A stretch of DNA of 64,000 bases from Sarcophilus harrisii (lineage: Eukaryota > Chordata > Mammalia > Dasyuromorphia > Dasyuridae), in the NCBI RefSeq assembly GCF_902635505.1, contig NC_045429.1:431919669-431983668 (forward strand). Reading direction: 5' to 3'. Made by a program: the position numbers and the translations under genes. The notes under the pieces are model-generated. The model searched no databases. It saw only the letters and a program-made list of their open reading frames with translations, and was not told the origin of the DNA. Numbering within the stretch: position 1 is the stretch's first letter; each line of letters starts with the position of its first letter. Below, piece after piece: positions 45,516 to 58,680 of the stretch.

Positions 45516-48500
45516 TTTTTGGAATTTTTAAAAGGAGATTTCAGAAAAGGTCTTAATTGCACAGAAATAGAAAAAAATTAGGAATTTTTTTAAAGCAATG
45601 CCCTTTGACAGTTGCTGCATGTATTTCTCTCTGATTAATGTGACTACAAAATAAGTTACATAAAATGCATGTTAATTGATTGATAGACAAAAGATGATTT
45701 ATTTGCTCTAATTTACAAAGTGATGCTAAAAAATTGGTGACTTGGAAAATTTAAAGGGATTGATTTGGGTTTGGGGGTAATTCAAAGAAATAAAAAGCAA
45801 TAATGGGAATGTTTTTGAATATAAATCAACTAAAAATAATGGAATCTTGTGCAAAATAAAGTTTAGTTATTGCCACTAGTCGTTATAAATCAAAATTGAG
45901 TAGGTTGAAAATATTGTAATGATAATAAATTAGAGAATATAATTCAGTCTTGGTACGTACAAGAGGATATTTATATACATATATATGTATATATACATAT
46001 ATTTGTACCTATCTCCCAGGATTGTTGGGAAAAACATATGGTTCAGAAGTGCTTAATAGAGTTCCTGGTTTCTGTAAAGGATGAACACTATAATATTCAG
46101 ATCTTTTAGGAATACAATTGAACAAAATGCTATCCCATTTATAGGTACTTTTTTGAATTTACATGAAATGTTAAGAAAATTGAGAAACTGTAGACTAAAC
46201 ATTTTAGAGTATTACAAAAAACAAGCCTGAGCAACTTTTAAGACATAGAAAAAGCTTGACATGTTGTGGGCATTATATAAACTACTATTATTAGGATGAA
46301 AATTCCAGGGGTAATAAGATAAATGATTTTCTATGCATTGATAAATTTGAAATGTATTTAACTAAATTATTAACATCCAATCGGTGATATGTTAAGTACA
46401 AGAAGGCTAAAATATGTTAAAGCAAATTTCTTCCTCTTTTCAATCCGAATATTGTTATATGATTATTAGAATATATTTTGTTTTTAAAAAAAACTCAAAA
46501 ATAATCATAGTAATAATAATAACACTTACTTTTGGGAGAAAAATATGATACAATCCTCTCAGGACATCTATGTCTGTGAGTTCCTTGGGATGAGGCCCTG
46601 ATGACAGGGTATTATGAAATTCTGCAAAATGGCCATTTGAGAAACTAGAGCCTTTCCCACCCAAAGTAGAAAAATGAAGCTTTTGAAAAATCAATGGATA
46701 TCATTTGGGATCTTTTGGAAACTCACCTAATTGTATCTTTTAATGCTATTATTTTGAACCAACTGTTCATTACATATGAACTTGTGGTAAAGAAGTGGAA
46801 ATAATAATACAAGGCTAAACAGGTCTCTTGAGTCTGGGTGAGTGAAGAAGGTAAGCCTCTCCTTCCCAGAACTTCTATCTCTAGGTATACTCAAAATCTC
46901 ATCCAGAATTATTCCCTAGACAGACTCTACTAGATATAACTTTTTAGTTCAGGCACACAAAGGATAATAGATTATATTAAACAGGTCTGGGTTACTCCAG
47001 ATACCACTTGCATGACAACCATTTGTCCAATTTGAGTAGCTTTTAATCAGATTGCCTTTCAAGTCACATCCACTACGGGCCATCTGCTACCTGGCAACTC
47101 TATTTGAACACCTATAGAAAAAGATAATTATTGTATCCTAGTCAGTCCTTGACCAAGATCGAACCATTCCCTAATTTTGAAGCCATAACTCCCTCTGGTC
47201 CCATCACTTTCACCAAGGAAATTGTGCCCAGATATGACCCATTTGTCTCTGCTAGGAAATCTCATCTTGTATTTTAGATTGGTTTTATCTGCAAACTAAG
47301 GTGGGAATGATAGTTGTAAATAGATGAAATCAGTGAATAGATAAAATAATTTTGGATGAGATTTTGAGGCTAATATATAAGAAAAAATAACAATTATTTA
47401 GGCTTACGCTATAATTGGTGAAATTTAGTTTGCTGTTCTCCTAAACCTCAAATGCAAATATAAGTGTCTTACCCCACATAAGACTGCTGGTTCATTATTC
47501 AAAGGAAATGTCAGGTGCCCCTGCAGTCTGAGGACTGCCAGAGGTGACTGTCTGCCCCCGGGAAAATTAAGAGAATGATCTTGTGAAGGTGAAGGTGGGA
47601 TTCTCTTGACCTATCCCCATCTTAGTAAATGAGAAATTTTCCCACCTATTTAATTTTGAGAGTAACTATGATATTCTGACATGCAATGACTGCCTATGAC
47701 TTATACCTGAAATTAAACAGAACTAATGTCACTATGTCCCGTTCTTTCTCCTCACATAGCAAATTCTATTGATAAGGGGAAATATATAAGATGAACCTTA
47801 CTGGTGACTTTTGATTGTTATATATTCTAATATAGTGAGGAATCATTTTGAATTGTCATTTGAATTACAAATATAGAGCCCATTAAGACTTACATATAAC
47901 TGGTGGGTTATTTATTTCATAAGAAACCATTCTATCATTTTCTTTCTTCACAATAATATGATTAGTAGGAGATGTGTCACAATTTTGAAAATTTTACATG
48001 TAAGAATTGTTTGAAACATCTATCTAATAATATCCCTCGTGATGCAAGAATTGAAATTCTCTGAAGTTTCAGGTGAATTGTGTATTCTTAATATAACGAC
48101 TCATCATATAGCTCTATTTTATATTGAGTTTGTATTAAATCTTAGCATTTCAAAGCTAACCTAAGAGGATGGTTTGTTTTAGAAATATAAAATTATAAAT
48201 CTTGAACTTTTTTCATTTATATCAAGGATATGTGATCCTTAATAATTGAATACATCTATGAAGCTATGATCATTGAAATTTGCTGTTAGATCTTATGGCA
48301 TGGAGATTCATTTTATTCTGAGTCTGACTCCAGCTATGGTCTTCAAGGAATCTTGTAGTCCATGATTCATGATGCCAGTAACTCCATGGGGATGATATCC
48401 ATGAATTACAGATGGAGTTCTCATGGGGAGGCCTAGAGCCATGGATTTAGATAATATTCTCCTGACTCAATTTCCCCCGTATGATATTATCTTGAATATA

Positions 48501-50340
48501 AAATATTCTACCTTTTAAACCTGGGTCAATACAATTAGCTATCTACATGACTCTAAACTGGAATTGACATGAAATTAGAGAATTATTTTTCCCTTAGTGT
48601 ATAATGTCCCTGTTTTCTCTGTATAGTGAATTTCTATAATCATTGAAGATAATCAGTATAAATACAATATTAAATCCAATAGCATGCCTCAGCTATTATA
48701 AGATACAGGTATAAGATTTGACTATTTACCCTAAACTTTTAGACCTTCCTAAAATAAATGTGAGGATAATTGGGTATTGGTGGAACAGTTTATGGGACTA
48801 AACTGCTGTTTTATTAATTATAAAGCCTAAAACAAACATCTTCAGTTTTGGTCTGAAGAAAAAAATGTTACAATATCTAGTGTTATCAAAATGGTAAAAA
48901 GCCAATTTTATTTAGTTTTATTATTGCTGCCTGCATATTGAGCATAGCTTGAAAGGCAAACATTTTATTATAAATAACTTATTCAATATGCACTGTCTTG
49001 AAATTGACTCCTTAAGGTATTTATATATCCCATCTCAGAACTTTTTCTGAAATTGCAATTATTTCAGCAATTTTTAAATGAATTCAATTGTGTATTAAAA
49101 GCCATCATCATAGTTCCCTATCAGAATCTCATCTTCCTAAGGGAAGAAATAAGGGGAAGTATGAATAGTTAAGAAGCAAAATAGCTAGAATGAAAATTTT
49201 TCAGCTGCTTTTAATAAATAGTTGCAATAAAATTAGATAATTACATATGCCAAATTCAAAATTTGGGTTTAGAATTTTTTAATTTTTCAGTCATTATTTG
49301 AATATGTCAGTCTAAAAATATAAAGTCTGCTGAACTTGAACAAATACCATATGGTTCCCCCCAATTTCGTAAGGCATGTTTTAGTAGGAGTTACCTGTGT
49401 CTCATGGTTCTTGGTCAGTGAGAGAGTCACCTCAGACACTTATTGAGTTAATGTTTAATCAAGTGGAACACAATCAATGGTGTTGATAACTTGTGTCAAT
49501 TTCCCTTTTCTCTAATGTCACTTTTGCACCTCAGCAAGTGGACTTCCCTCTTCCTGTTTTGCATCAACCGGAGGATTGCACTTCATGCATTTAGATTATA
49601 ATAATTCAAAGAAAGACTAGGGATATTTGTATGTGAAAGGGGGAATGTAAGAAATAATTCATTTGAACCCTCAATCAGCATTAATCAGTTTTCTATTATT
49701 TCATAGAAGTAATGATTATAAGTTCTCTATTTTAGACACTAGAGTTGTGAGCTATAGATTCTAAGTTGATTTACTTAAGATTGGAAGCCAACTAAAGGCT
49801 CTTCACCCTTGTTTTTCTTTGTTATGGTGATCAAGCCCAGCATGGTGGAAGTAACTCAATTACATGGAAAATCTCCCAATTTATTTTTGTGCCTCTGGAT
49901 CATTCTCTCTTGTCCAACATGAGCAAGTAACCATGTTATGACCACATAGTCATGAGATTTACCCCATGCTTTACCCAAGCTAAGATCCCATCTCCACTGA
50001 CATACCATTTCTAGCTGATGAATCATTTTTTGACTCATGAAGCAAGATATATCATCCAATGACACTCTCTTCTGTGTATAGTATACTTAAATATTCAGGA
50101 ATCAAATCTGGTATCAAGCTTTATAAAAATAAATCCCTAGAAGAAGAGGGCATCTTAGATTGTGAGGAGAATCCACTACATTAAATACAAAATGTACGCA
50201 AAAGAAAAAAGACATCTGTGGGGTTAAAGAGAAGCTTGATAAAGGAATAAGAATCTTAGGTTCAATCCAGGTACTAACTTCAATCAGAAATCTCAAATTC
50301 TCTCTAGTTCTTAGCATTCATTTCTGACTCAAATGTTATT
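45516..50340. other. AT-rich anonymous sequence
   Basis: Nearly 5 kb with almost none of the MIR, L2 or tRNA-SINE copies that crowd the rest of the window. A TA microsatellite lies at 45970-46000. Several segments are GC-richer (46800-47260, 47480-47620, 48290-48480). No gene is recognised; an old unidentified retroelement is possible. Confidence 0.4.
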
Positions 50341-51590
50341 ATTTTTCTTTGTGATATTTCCTTTCCCCTTTCCATACAATATAAGATCCTTGAGGGCAAG
50401 GAATATTTGGAGGGTTTATCCATGTATCTTCAGCACCTAGGATAGCGCCTGGATACTTTTGAAGCCTATATTTGGTGAGTTGAATTGAATCCTTTCATTC
50501 CCACCCCCAAGATAGTAATGTCAGTTTTTTTTTTTATTTCCTATGATTATTTCAGTCTCACAGGTATGTGCTTTGTCTCCCACAACAACTATAATGTAAA
50601 CTGTGCCTGCATTCCCATCTGTTAGGCCTACTCTAATTCTCCAGAATATGTTTGAAAGACAAAAAGACATACATGAGAACTAAGAAATGTGCTGGTGGAA
50701 TTTTGAGGTTCCATGCTCAGGATCGGTGTTACTTTTTTCTGGGCTGAATGCAAAGACTGTAAACTAGTGACACCATAGAAATAGTTATGACACCTAAAAA
50801 TGGCTCGTAATTTGGGGGATAGTTATTATTCATTCATAAAATTTGGAACAGACTTCAAAAATCATCTAATCCAGTTTCCTCATTTTACAGAGAAGGAAAA
50901 CTAAAGCCAAGAGAAGGGAAGTGGAGTGGTTCATTTATGGAGGAGGAAACTGAAACCTAGAAAGAAATCTTTTGCCCAGGCTCACCCAGGTAGTAAGCAG
51001 CAGAGTTGGAACAATAATAAACATCCCCTGAATCCAAATTTGTTGTTCTTTATGCTATAAAACTACTTGTTAAAAGATTTATGTTAGGTAAATCAAGTGA
51101 CTTGATGTCAGGAAGACCTGGATTAGAATCCTCCTGTCTCAAACACTGAAAGAAGTGTGTGATCCCAGACTAAGCCTTATACTCTCAGAACCTCAACTTC
51201 CTCATCTGTGAACTGATGGGGGGATGGATTAAGAAAAACAAATTAGATGACAGAAAAATCCATAAATCTTAAATCATTATATAAACAACAACATAATTTT
51301 TATCATTATCATTATTATTAGACAGACAGTGTGATGGTTACCAGCTGTATGACCCTAGGCAAATCACTTAACACTACTTACCTCACAAAAGTGAAAGAAA
51401 AGGAGAGAAGGATAGTTGTCTAGTACAATGAACAGTGGATTTAGATCTAATCCCAGTTCAGCTATTTGTTATCTGAGTGACTTTGGACAATGATCTCTCC
51501 CTCCTTTTCTCCTCTCTCTTTCTCTGTCTCTCTGTTTCTATCTCTCTGTGTGTGTCTCTCTCAGTGTCATTCCTCTCAGTGTCATCAGCC
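50340..51590. other. Intergenic with L2 and MIR pieces
   Basis: 50360-50490 L2 3' end (gatccttgagggcaaggaat, taggatagcgcctggatact); 50840-51050 minus MIR pieces (ttacagagaaggaaaactaa, ggaggaaactgaaacctaga); 51090-51230 plus MIR; 51480-51580 a CT-rich simple tract. Confidence 0.6.
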
Positions 51591-52410
51591 AATAAGTCAA
51601 TAAGTAAATATGTATTAAGCATCTGTTTGATGTGAAGGTACTTCATCACGTCACTATACTAAGAACTAGGAATATTTTTTAAAAATTAAATAAATAGTTC
51701 CCACCTCAAGGAGCTTATCTTATATCAATGAGCATATTGCCAGAGAAACTGAGAGAAGATAGAGATTAGAGAGTATTAAATAATTTATTTAAAAGGCAGA
51801 GATTTACTGAGACCAAATGGATCTACGGTTTGGTCCCAGGGCTGAACGAGACTATCGTCTCCAAGAATCAAGCAAACAATGTGAGTTCTTAATAACATAT
51901 ATAGACATGGCTCAGACTCAGAGGGTAGACTGAGGCACGGGCAAAGTCAGGATGATGAGAATGGGAATGGGACTCTGACAGGGTAGGGTGAGCCACCAGA
52001 GATAGGATGACATAATGGGGGGAGGAACCCCAGAGATGGGGAGAGGCATCTTGATAAGACAGCATCTGATATTCTGATAGCTTGGGATGGGAAAGGCATT
52101 CTGATATTCTAAAACATAAGATCTTTTATCCTTATCAAATATTCTGATTAAGAGGGAGGGGTGGTTTTGCAGGATTGAGCAGAATAATTATAAACTGAGT
52201 CAGGATAATTAGGGAAACTGAGTCAGGACAATAAAAGAGAACTGTGGCATAACATGAGAAATATATACAGTATAGGAAAAATAAGTATAAAAACATAAAT
52301 ATAAGATGATTTAGGGAGAAGCCTAACAAGGATAACTAGGAAAGTCCTTCTGTAGAAAGAAGCATTTAAGCTAAACTTTTAAAGAAACAAGGGATTCTGT
52401 GCATCAAAGG
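51590..52410. repeat. Ancient dispersed repeat interrupted by the solo LTR
   Basis: Left half ends caaggagcttatcttatatc; right half continues with aggaaagtccttctgtagaa. The same family tail (gcactgtgctaggttccaga, ctctcaaataatttacattc) occurs at 39450-39570 and 63100-63240. Old L2/MIR-age element; exact family not resolved. Confidence 0.5.
51738..52247 (-). mobile_element. Solo LTR of an endogenous retrovirus, fossil
   Basis: About 510 bases with the plan of a retroviral LTR on the minus strand: it begins TGCCACAG and ends CTCTGGCA (TG...CA, inverted tgcca/tggca), has a TATA-like tctatatatg about two thirds in, then an R/U5-like segment with aataaa close to its 3' end. No internal retroviral genes adjoin it, so it is a solo LTR. 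It sits within an older dispersed repeat whose halves flank it. Moderate age; family not determined. Confidence 0.72.
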
Positions 52411-52504
52411 AAAGAGCACAAAATCTCAAAGGTCTCTAAGGATTCTACCCAGCTCTAGAACTACAATTCTGTAATCCTAGATGAAAGGTTCTTAAACCCT
52501 GTCT

Positions 52505-52715
52505 GGAGAAGAATGGAAAAGAAAAGGAAGAGAAGAGGAAAGGAGGAAGGGAGGAAAGGAGAAAAGATAGAGGGAGGGAGGGAACGAAAGAGAAAGGAAG
52601 AAAGGAGGAAAAGGGAGGGTGGGAAGAAAGTAAAAAAGAAGGAAGGAGGGAGGTATGAAAGAAGTATGGAAGGAAAGAAGGAAGGAAAGGAGAAAGGGAG
52701 GAAAGGAAAAAGGAA
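52505..52715 (+). repeat. Purine-rich (GGAA)n tract
   Basis: Interrupted ggaa/gaaagg units. Open frames in four phases are artefacts. Confidence 0.95.
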
Positions 52716-52719
52716 AAAC

Positions 52720-53735
52720 AGAAGCATATTTGCATTTATTATGAAGGCAATCTGGAAGAATGAGAAGAAAATAAGTCATGTTTCAATAAAGACACAAAAA
52801 ATAATTTATTCTTTTTGAGGGGTAGGTTTTTGGCATGGAAAACAGAAGTTTGGTTGAGGGTTTTTGTTTTTTTCTGTTTTCTTGGAGAGAAATACACATA
52901 AAAACACAGAGTGGAAAAGTATTAAAGATTATATTAATGACTTGGAGAGTCAGAATTCTCTCCTTTCTCCAGGACTTCCTATCCCTTATAATAACCCTAT
53001 GCTGAGATGTCAGAAGTCAGAGAACTGAGAAAAGCATATTGTTAGAGTGGTGTGTGTTGTGGGTGAGTGGTCAAGCTAGATCCTCAAAGAGGATCTAGCC
53101 TCAGAGAGAAGAATGCAATCTTATTGCTATTCTCACAAGGGACCCCATCTAGCTACCTCTTGGGAAATTTTATTGGCCCTCAGAGCAGCCACAGGCCAGA
53201 AAGTAACTTCACTCTGAAGTCTGGCTAGATAGTAATGATGCCCCTATCCCTTTTCTGAGTTCCCTTCTGGGAATGTTCTGAGATTCCCAGAGGCACAGTG
53301 GAGAAAGAATTCCCAAGTGCCTAAGAAAAGGAAAAGAGGACAGATTTCCCTTACCTACCTCCACCATGCTACCTATTCCAAACTCCCATGCTTCAGTTTT
53401 CCTCCATACCACTGCCCTCCTCAGTCAGGCCCAAAAGGCTCCATTTGGGTTTGAACAGAACTCCAAGAGGCCATGAACACATCCCTGTCCTGAAGCTCCT
53501 AGCTCCATCCCTTTCTAAGTCACTCGACAGGAAAACAACAAGTACTCATTGGGATGTGATCCAGGAAGCGTTAATTAAGTCCTCTCAGGGCAGCCTTTAC
53601 AATTACCATAAGTCCAATGGTTAAAAAAAAAAAAAAAAAGCAGAGGATCTGAGTTTACATTTTGTTATATGAGATGACTTTTTGTAGGAAATAAGGGGAG
53701 ATGTAGGGGAAGTTTTAGGCAAAAGTTTCAATACA

Positions 53736-53766
<31 letters not shown>

Positions 53767-54420
53767 GCATATATATATATTAAAACTATATAAGTATAAA
53801 GGATAGGAGCCAATTAACATGGTCATGAGTCTGCCAGGGAATTCTGCCTATAAATTGCCAGATCTGGGAATGTGAAAGAAAAAGAGTGCTCTAGGAAACT
53901 AGGAGTAATGAGTAAGAGTATGAATGGTAGTGGTGGTACTGGATCCTGTTTCTGGGATGAATTGAAGAACTTTGGGAGTTAGGAGTGGGAGTAGGAAGAA
54001 GTATCAAAATGTAAGGAATGGATAGAAAATTTGGGGAGGGAATAGGGAAGATAGAAATAGAAGGGAAAGGGAATGAGTAAATTTAGTCATTGAGTGTAAG
54101 TGAGGTGGTCTCCATTAGCTAGAATGGAGCTGGGGAAAATAGAGAACGGTCCTGGTCTCTGTTGCTTGGCTTTGATATTGTAGATTAGAGTGAACAAGAG
54201 TGGGGGAAACCCTTGAAACCTCTAGTGGTGGACCTGCCTCCTCAAGAATTACCCCTAATCCCCAGGGTCCTGTCTTCTCCCAATAGTCTTTATACAATAT
54301 CCAAAATTATTCAGATTCTGCTGAACGATATCAAGATTCTAAAGGCCGAAGAGATAAGACAACTAAGTGGTACAGATGATGGACTTGGAGTCAGCAAAAC
54401 ATAAGTTCAAATTCAGTCTG
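52720..54420. other. Anonymous sequence, no gene recognised
   Basis: Single-copy-looking sequence with a 16-17 base A run (53622-53638), an (AT)n microsatellite (53740-53780) and a perfect 11-bp-arm hairpin (gctagatcctc/gaggatctagc, 53075-53099). Frames of 60-78 codons are unsupported. Confidence 0.5.
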
Positions 54421-54423
54421 GAG

Positions 54424-54558
54424 AGGCAGCTAGTTGGCAAAGTGGACAGAGCACTAGTGCTGAAGTCTTAAGGACCAAATTTGACTTCAGATACTTACTA
54501 GCTGTGTGACCCTAGTCAAGTCACTTAACTCCAATTACCCCCCCCCCCAAAAAAAATC
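54424..54558 (+). mobile_element. tRNA-derived SINE (WSINE type)
   Basis: aggcagctagttggcaaagt ... ctagctgtgtgaccctagtc ... a run of C then A. Confidence 0.92.
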
Positions 54559-55009
54559 CAATCTCAAACATTTACTACTTGGTTACCTTGGCAATATTTA
54601 GCTCCTAAAGTTATTATTAGTTTCAAATGAGACAATATTTGCAAGGTGGATTACAAACTTTAAAGTACACATGCTAGCAAAGATGAGGAGGAGATCACAA
54701 GATAGACCTCAGTTCCCAAAATGAATAAAAAGCAGAAATCCATGGAGCTTGTTTTATCTAGCAGGTCTCGAATTCTTTGCCCTTTCATTTAATGCCCTCC
54801 AGCTATGGTTTTTCTACCTAGCCTAATTACCGGGAGCGATTTTCAGTTAATATATTAACCATTCTCTGCAAGAATTCTTTAAAGCTCTTTTCTGCTCCAA
54901 ACCCCAAGAATTGTCTTTTGGCATGCTAATTTCCCATGATTCTTTCTGCAAGACCTCAGAGGAATCATACATCAGATTTTGTTTCAGTGTCCTCCTCTGT
55001 CAAAAGATT

Positions 55010-55235
55010 AGCCAGGGATTCTTTAGGGTTTTTTTGTGTCATGGACCCCATTAGCAATCTAGGGACCCTTTGTCGGAATCATGTTTTGTTGACATTTATA
55101 TTTGAAAGAAATGTTAAATTTCAGTTAGAGGTGAGTGAAAATGAAAATGTAATATTTTTTTAGGCCCAAGTTCTGAAATTCCTTTAAACCCAACTATGGA
55201 CCCTTCTAGAACCCCAGGTTAAGAATCCCTGGTAG
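55010..55235. mobile_element. hAT-like MITE
   Basis: gtgtcatggaccccattagc ... gaaccccaggttaagaatcc, same family as 21.5 kb. Confidence 0.65.
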
Positions 55236-55239
55236 ATGA

Positions 55240-56155
55240 CAGATGGACATCTCTACACAGATGACTCTTTGATCTGTTTATCCAATTCTAACCTCTGTAC
55301 TGCTTCATCTTGCATCTCCAACTCTCAGGTATCTTGAACTGGATGTCTTATAAAGCTAAACTCAATATTCCAAAAGTGGACTCATCTTTCTCACCAAACC
55401 CTCCCCTCTTCCTAACTTTCTTACTACTACTGAGGGCACCACCATCTTCCCAGTAACCCAAGCTGGTACCTAGGTATTATCTTCATTCTTTACCTTCTCA
55501 TTTCAGTCATTTATCAAATATTACTGTTTCTAACTTTGTAATCTCTCTTAGATATGCTCTTCTTTTCTTTGACATTGCTGTCAACCTGGTGAAGTTCTCA
55601 TCACCCCACAACTTGACTGCTTCAATAAATTTCTGGCTGCTCTCCCTGTTTCAAAATGATCTTCCTATTACCTCTAGGATCAAAAATCAAAAATATGGCA
55701 TAGAACGCCATCCTTAATCTGGGTCTTTTCTACGTTTCTAGTCTTCTTTCACCTTATATGTGCAGATATTCAGTGATCCAGTGACACTGGTCTCCTTGCC
55801 ATTCCTTACCCAAAACATTCCAATCTCTCCTACTTGGATCCTTTCCACTGTCTGTCCCCCATGCCTGGAATTCTCTTCCTCCTTTTTCTCCCTTCTTTAG
55901 ACCCCTTGGTTCACTTCAAATCTCAGCTATAAGTCCTTCTTTCTACAAGTCTTTTCCAATTGCCTCTCCAGTGTTATCTCAAATTTGTTCCCTATATGGC
56001 TTATTTGTACATAATTATTTGTTGTTGTCTTCCCATTAGCCTGTGGGCTCTCTGAGAGCAGCAGGGACTGGTTTTTGCTTTTTTTGTGTTGCCATGGCTC
56101 AATATAGCACCTGGTAAACAGTAAATACTAAATAAAGGCTAGTTGACTGTTTAGA
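55240..56155 (+). mobile_element. LINE L2 relic
   Basis: Long pyrimidine-rich sequence with the L2 order: gatgtcttataaagctaaac, ccaaaccctcccctcttcct, cctgtttcaaaatgatcttc, gcctggaattctcttcctcc, gtgggctctctgagagcagc, then tagcacctggtaaacagtaa and ataaaggct. No open frame. Ancient. Confidence 0.8.
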
Positions 56156-57390
56156 GACTGACTCATCTCTAAGCCACATTTCACCTCTGATATTCTATAA
56201 TATTATAGGACTTCTTTAACTTCCAGAAAATCTACTTCATCAATTTATTTGCTGCTATGCAAAGATAAAACAAAAAGCTTTCCCTTCCGTCTAGAAGTTA
56301 ATGATCTAATAAGGATTTGGGAGAGAAATAGTATGTATACAAATAGAACCCAGATATGGGACTCCTTTGAGATAGGGCATTCCAAGAGGGGGAAATTCCC
56401 TTTGCCAAAGCAGGTCTGAGATGCTTCTTAAGAGAGTTACCTAAAAGTAATAAGAGATTAATTAAATTAAATAAGAGATAAATAAATGAAATTGTCATGA
56501 AAGCAGGGTATGTCAGAGAGGGGATAAACCTCTAGTTTTTTGGTACTGATATTGATTTGGTGTTTATTACTAACAATTGTGCTTCTCACAGATAAGTGTG
56601 TACATTATCATTTGAGGAGAAAACATCAGACAAATCTTTCTCCAGAAGGTTCCCTCATGGAATTTAGAACAATCTTGATTGTGTTAATGATACCAGCAGC
56701 CCTAAATAACTGAAATTAAAACAAAATACTATGAGTCTTACTTTTTGATCAATCATGTCCCCATCTGGTTTATAAGTGACCCAACTTACTCTTACAGTAA
56801 AAGAATATTAGAGCTTTATAGGCTCAGTATTGGAAGTCATAGCATCATAGATTGAAGTTTGAAGAGGCTTCTAGAGAGCATTTAGTCTAACCCTCTCATT
56901 TTACAAATAAGGAAACTAAGCCACAGAGAAGTTAAGTGATGGGCCCAATCTTGTTACTTACACAGGTAACAAGGGTCAGGGGTAGGATATGAATTCAAGG
57001 TCTCTGACTCTGGTGAATCACCCAACACACACACACCAAAAAAGAAGTTAGACCTGGAAATAATATTAGTGACTTTCTAGTCCACACTTTTCACTTTACA
57101 GAAAAAGAAATTGAAGGTGGGAAGTAAAATGTTCTATATAAAGTCGAACAGGACGATAGTGACAAGATGAAGACTAGAACCCAGATGATCCCAGATGATC
57201 TATTGGCAACTTAACACAAAGTCTCTCCCTCTACCTCCCTTGAGCTGGATCTTCCACAAAAAGGAAGTCACCTCCAGGAAGTTGGTTTGTTCAAAGGCAA
57301 ATGCATCTCTGCTGCAGCAAGGGATCTCTTGAATCCAATTTCCAAGGAGTCTGGATGATTGAGTTGACAGATTTTAGTTCTCAATTGTCA
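56156..57390. other. Intergenic with MIR
   Basis: 56840-57020 minus MIR (ttacaaataaggaaactaag, gttaagtgatgggcccaatc) and a weaker copy at 57050-57200; otherwise anonymous. Confidence 0.55.
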
Positions 57391-57405
57391 TTCATGAGCA
57401 TCCAT

Positions 57406-57411
57406 TTTATT
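57406..57411 (-). terminator. Candidate poly(A) signal AATAAA
   Basis: First canonical AATAAA on the minus strand downstream of the TMEM98 stop codon. The downstream sequence is not clearly GU-rich, so this is only a candidate. Confidence 0.35.
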
Positions 57412-58519
57412 GAGTGATTTCTATTTGTTCAACACATAAAATAAAAGCAAAACTACAAAGCAGCAAGGAGCACAAGTGAATCATATCTGGCCAGTAAGAC
57501 GCAACATATATGGAGAAATTAGGAACACTTCCAGTTGTGAGTCAATGTGGATTTGGTTGTGTTGGCACTCAGGATCTCAGTCCACAGGTTTGATATTTGG
57601 GATATCATGTGTTTTCTAGATCATTGGAAAGGTCCCCCCAAGTTCTCCCATTACTTGGCTAAAGACTGAAATTCCAGGTCAGGTGTTCAGTTTCTTAGTT
57701 TAAGGAGCTGATCTCTTTTAAAATGAAAATGAGATGTCCTTGGATCATCTGATCACATCATTTACATTACAGCTAAAGAGAGTTTAGATGTTCTTCTGAG
57801 AGTAAACCCAAACAAAAGAATGGTGATCTCAGTACCTAATTGAGAAGTGATAGAAAGGGGCCACCATCCAATCTAACTTTTCAGTTTTTTCAGAACTGAC
57901 TGACCTTATGACTACAAGCTGATTTCACTTATCCCAAGCTTCAGAAAGCCAGAAATCAATGTCTCTGAAGTGAGAATCCTAGGGGCTCAAGATAATAAGG
58001 GTCTCATTTAAGATTGGAAGACAACGCTTGACTCTATGCTGAAATTCAACCTCATTTCCCTGAGCCCTAGCTCTACAATGGAAATCTGGGTAACTAGCTA
58101 TATATTCCATAGACGACCATAAGGGATCCTCCCTTTCTCCTTCTCCCTCCCTAACCAAAGATCTCCCCCAGTCTCAACAATGGATCAATGGACCAACCCA
58201 CAAGTTCCCATTACCTAAAAACATGACTTCCCAACTAGAACACCAGAACACTATGGCCTTTGGGTATGTTGAAAAAAACATCAAAATTGCCTTTATCTTC
58301 CAGAATCAGGTCTTAGTTGTGACATCTCAGCCTAGGGGCTAAACATTAAAGTGATAGATTTCATCTTCCTTGTAATAAATAGTAGTATTTGGTACAGAAT
58401 CAATTCTGTCCCCCAACCAGTGACTTGGGAGCTGAAGAAGTACCTTCTTTACCCTCCAAGGGCAGAAAACAGCTCTCAGTAGACCTGGCAGTGTGGACTA
58501 TCCCATAACATGGCAACAA

Positions 58520-58680
58520 ATACTGAGACATCAAAGTTTTCCAGTTTCATTTCTGAGTCCCCTAAGGCTCAATGACTGAAAAGTACCCACCCTCACCCAT
58601 CTTACCAAATGATCCTTTGTCATTTGCCAAGCAGATCTCAGGAAAAAGAAAGGGCCCTGAGTGTTCCTGCATCGTATCAC
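58520..58680. repeat. Direct repeat, first copy
   Basis: ttctgagtcccctaaggctc, aatgactgaaaagtacccac, then catttgccaagcagatctc. It matches 59490-59650 at roughly 75-85 percent over about 150 bases. Both copies lie downstream of the TMEM98 stop. Confidence 0.8.

Noticed and set aside
39750-49670. Full-length provirus bounded by matching LTRs
   Set aside because: Only about 19 bases match between the two sites; beyond that the sequences are unrelated and no viral domain was recognised.
52445-52818. Open frames of 88-101 codons
   Set aside because: All derive from a GGAA simple repeat.
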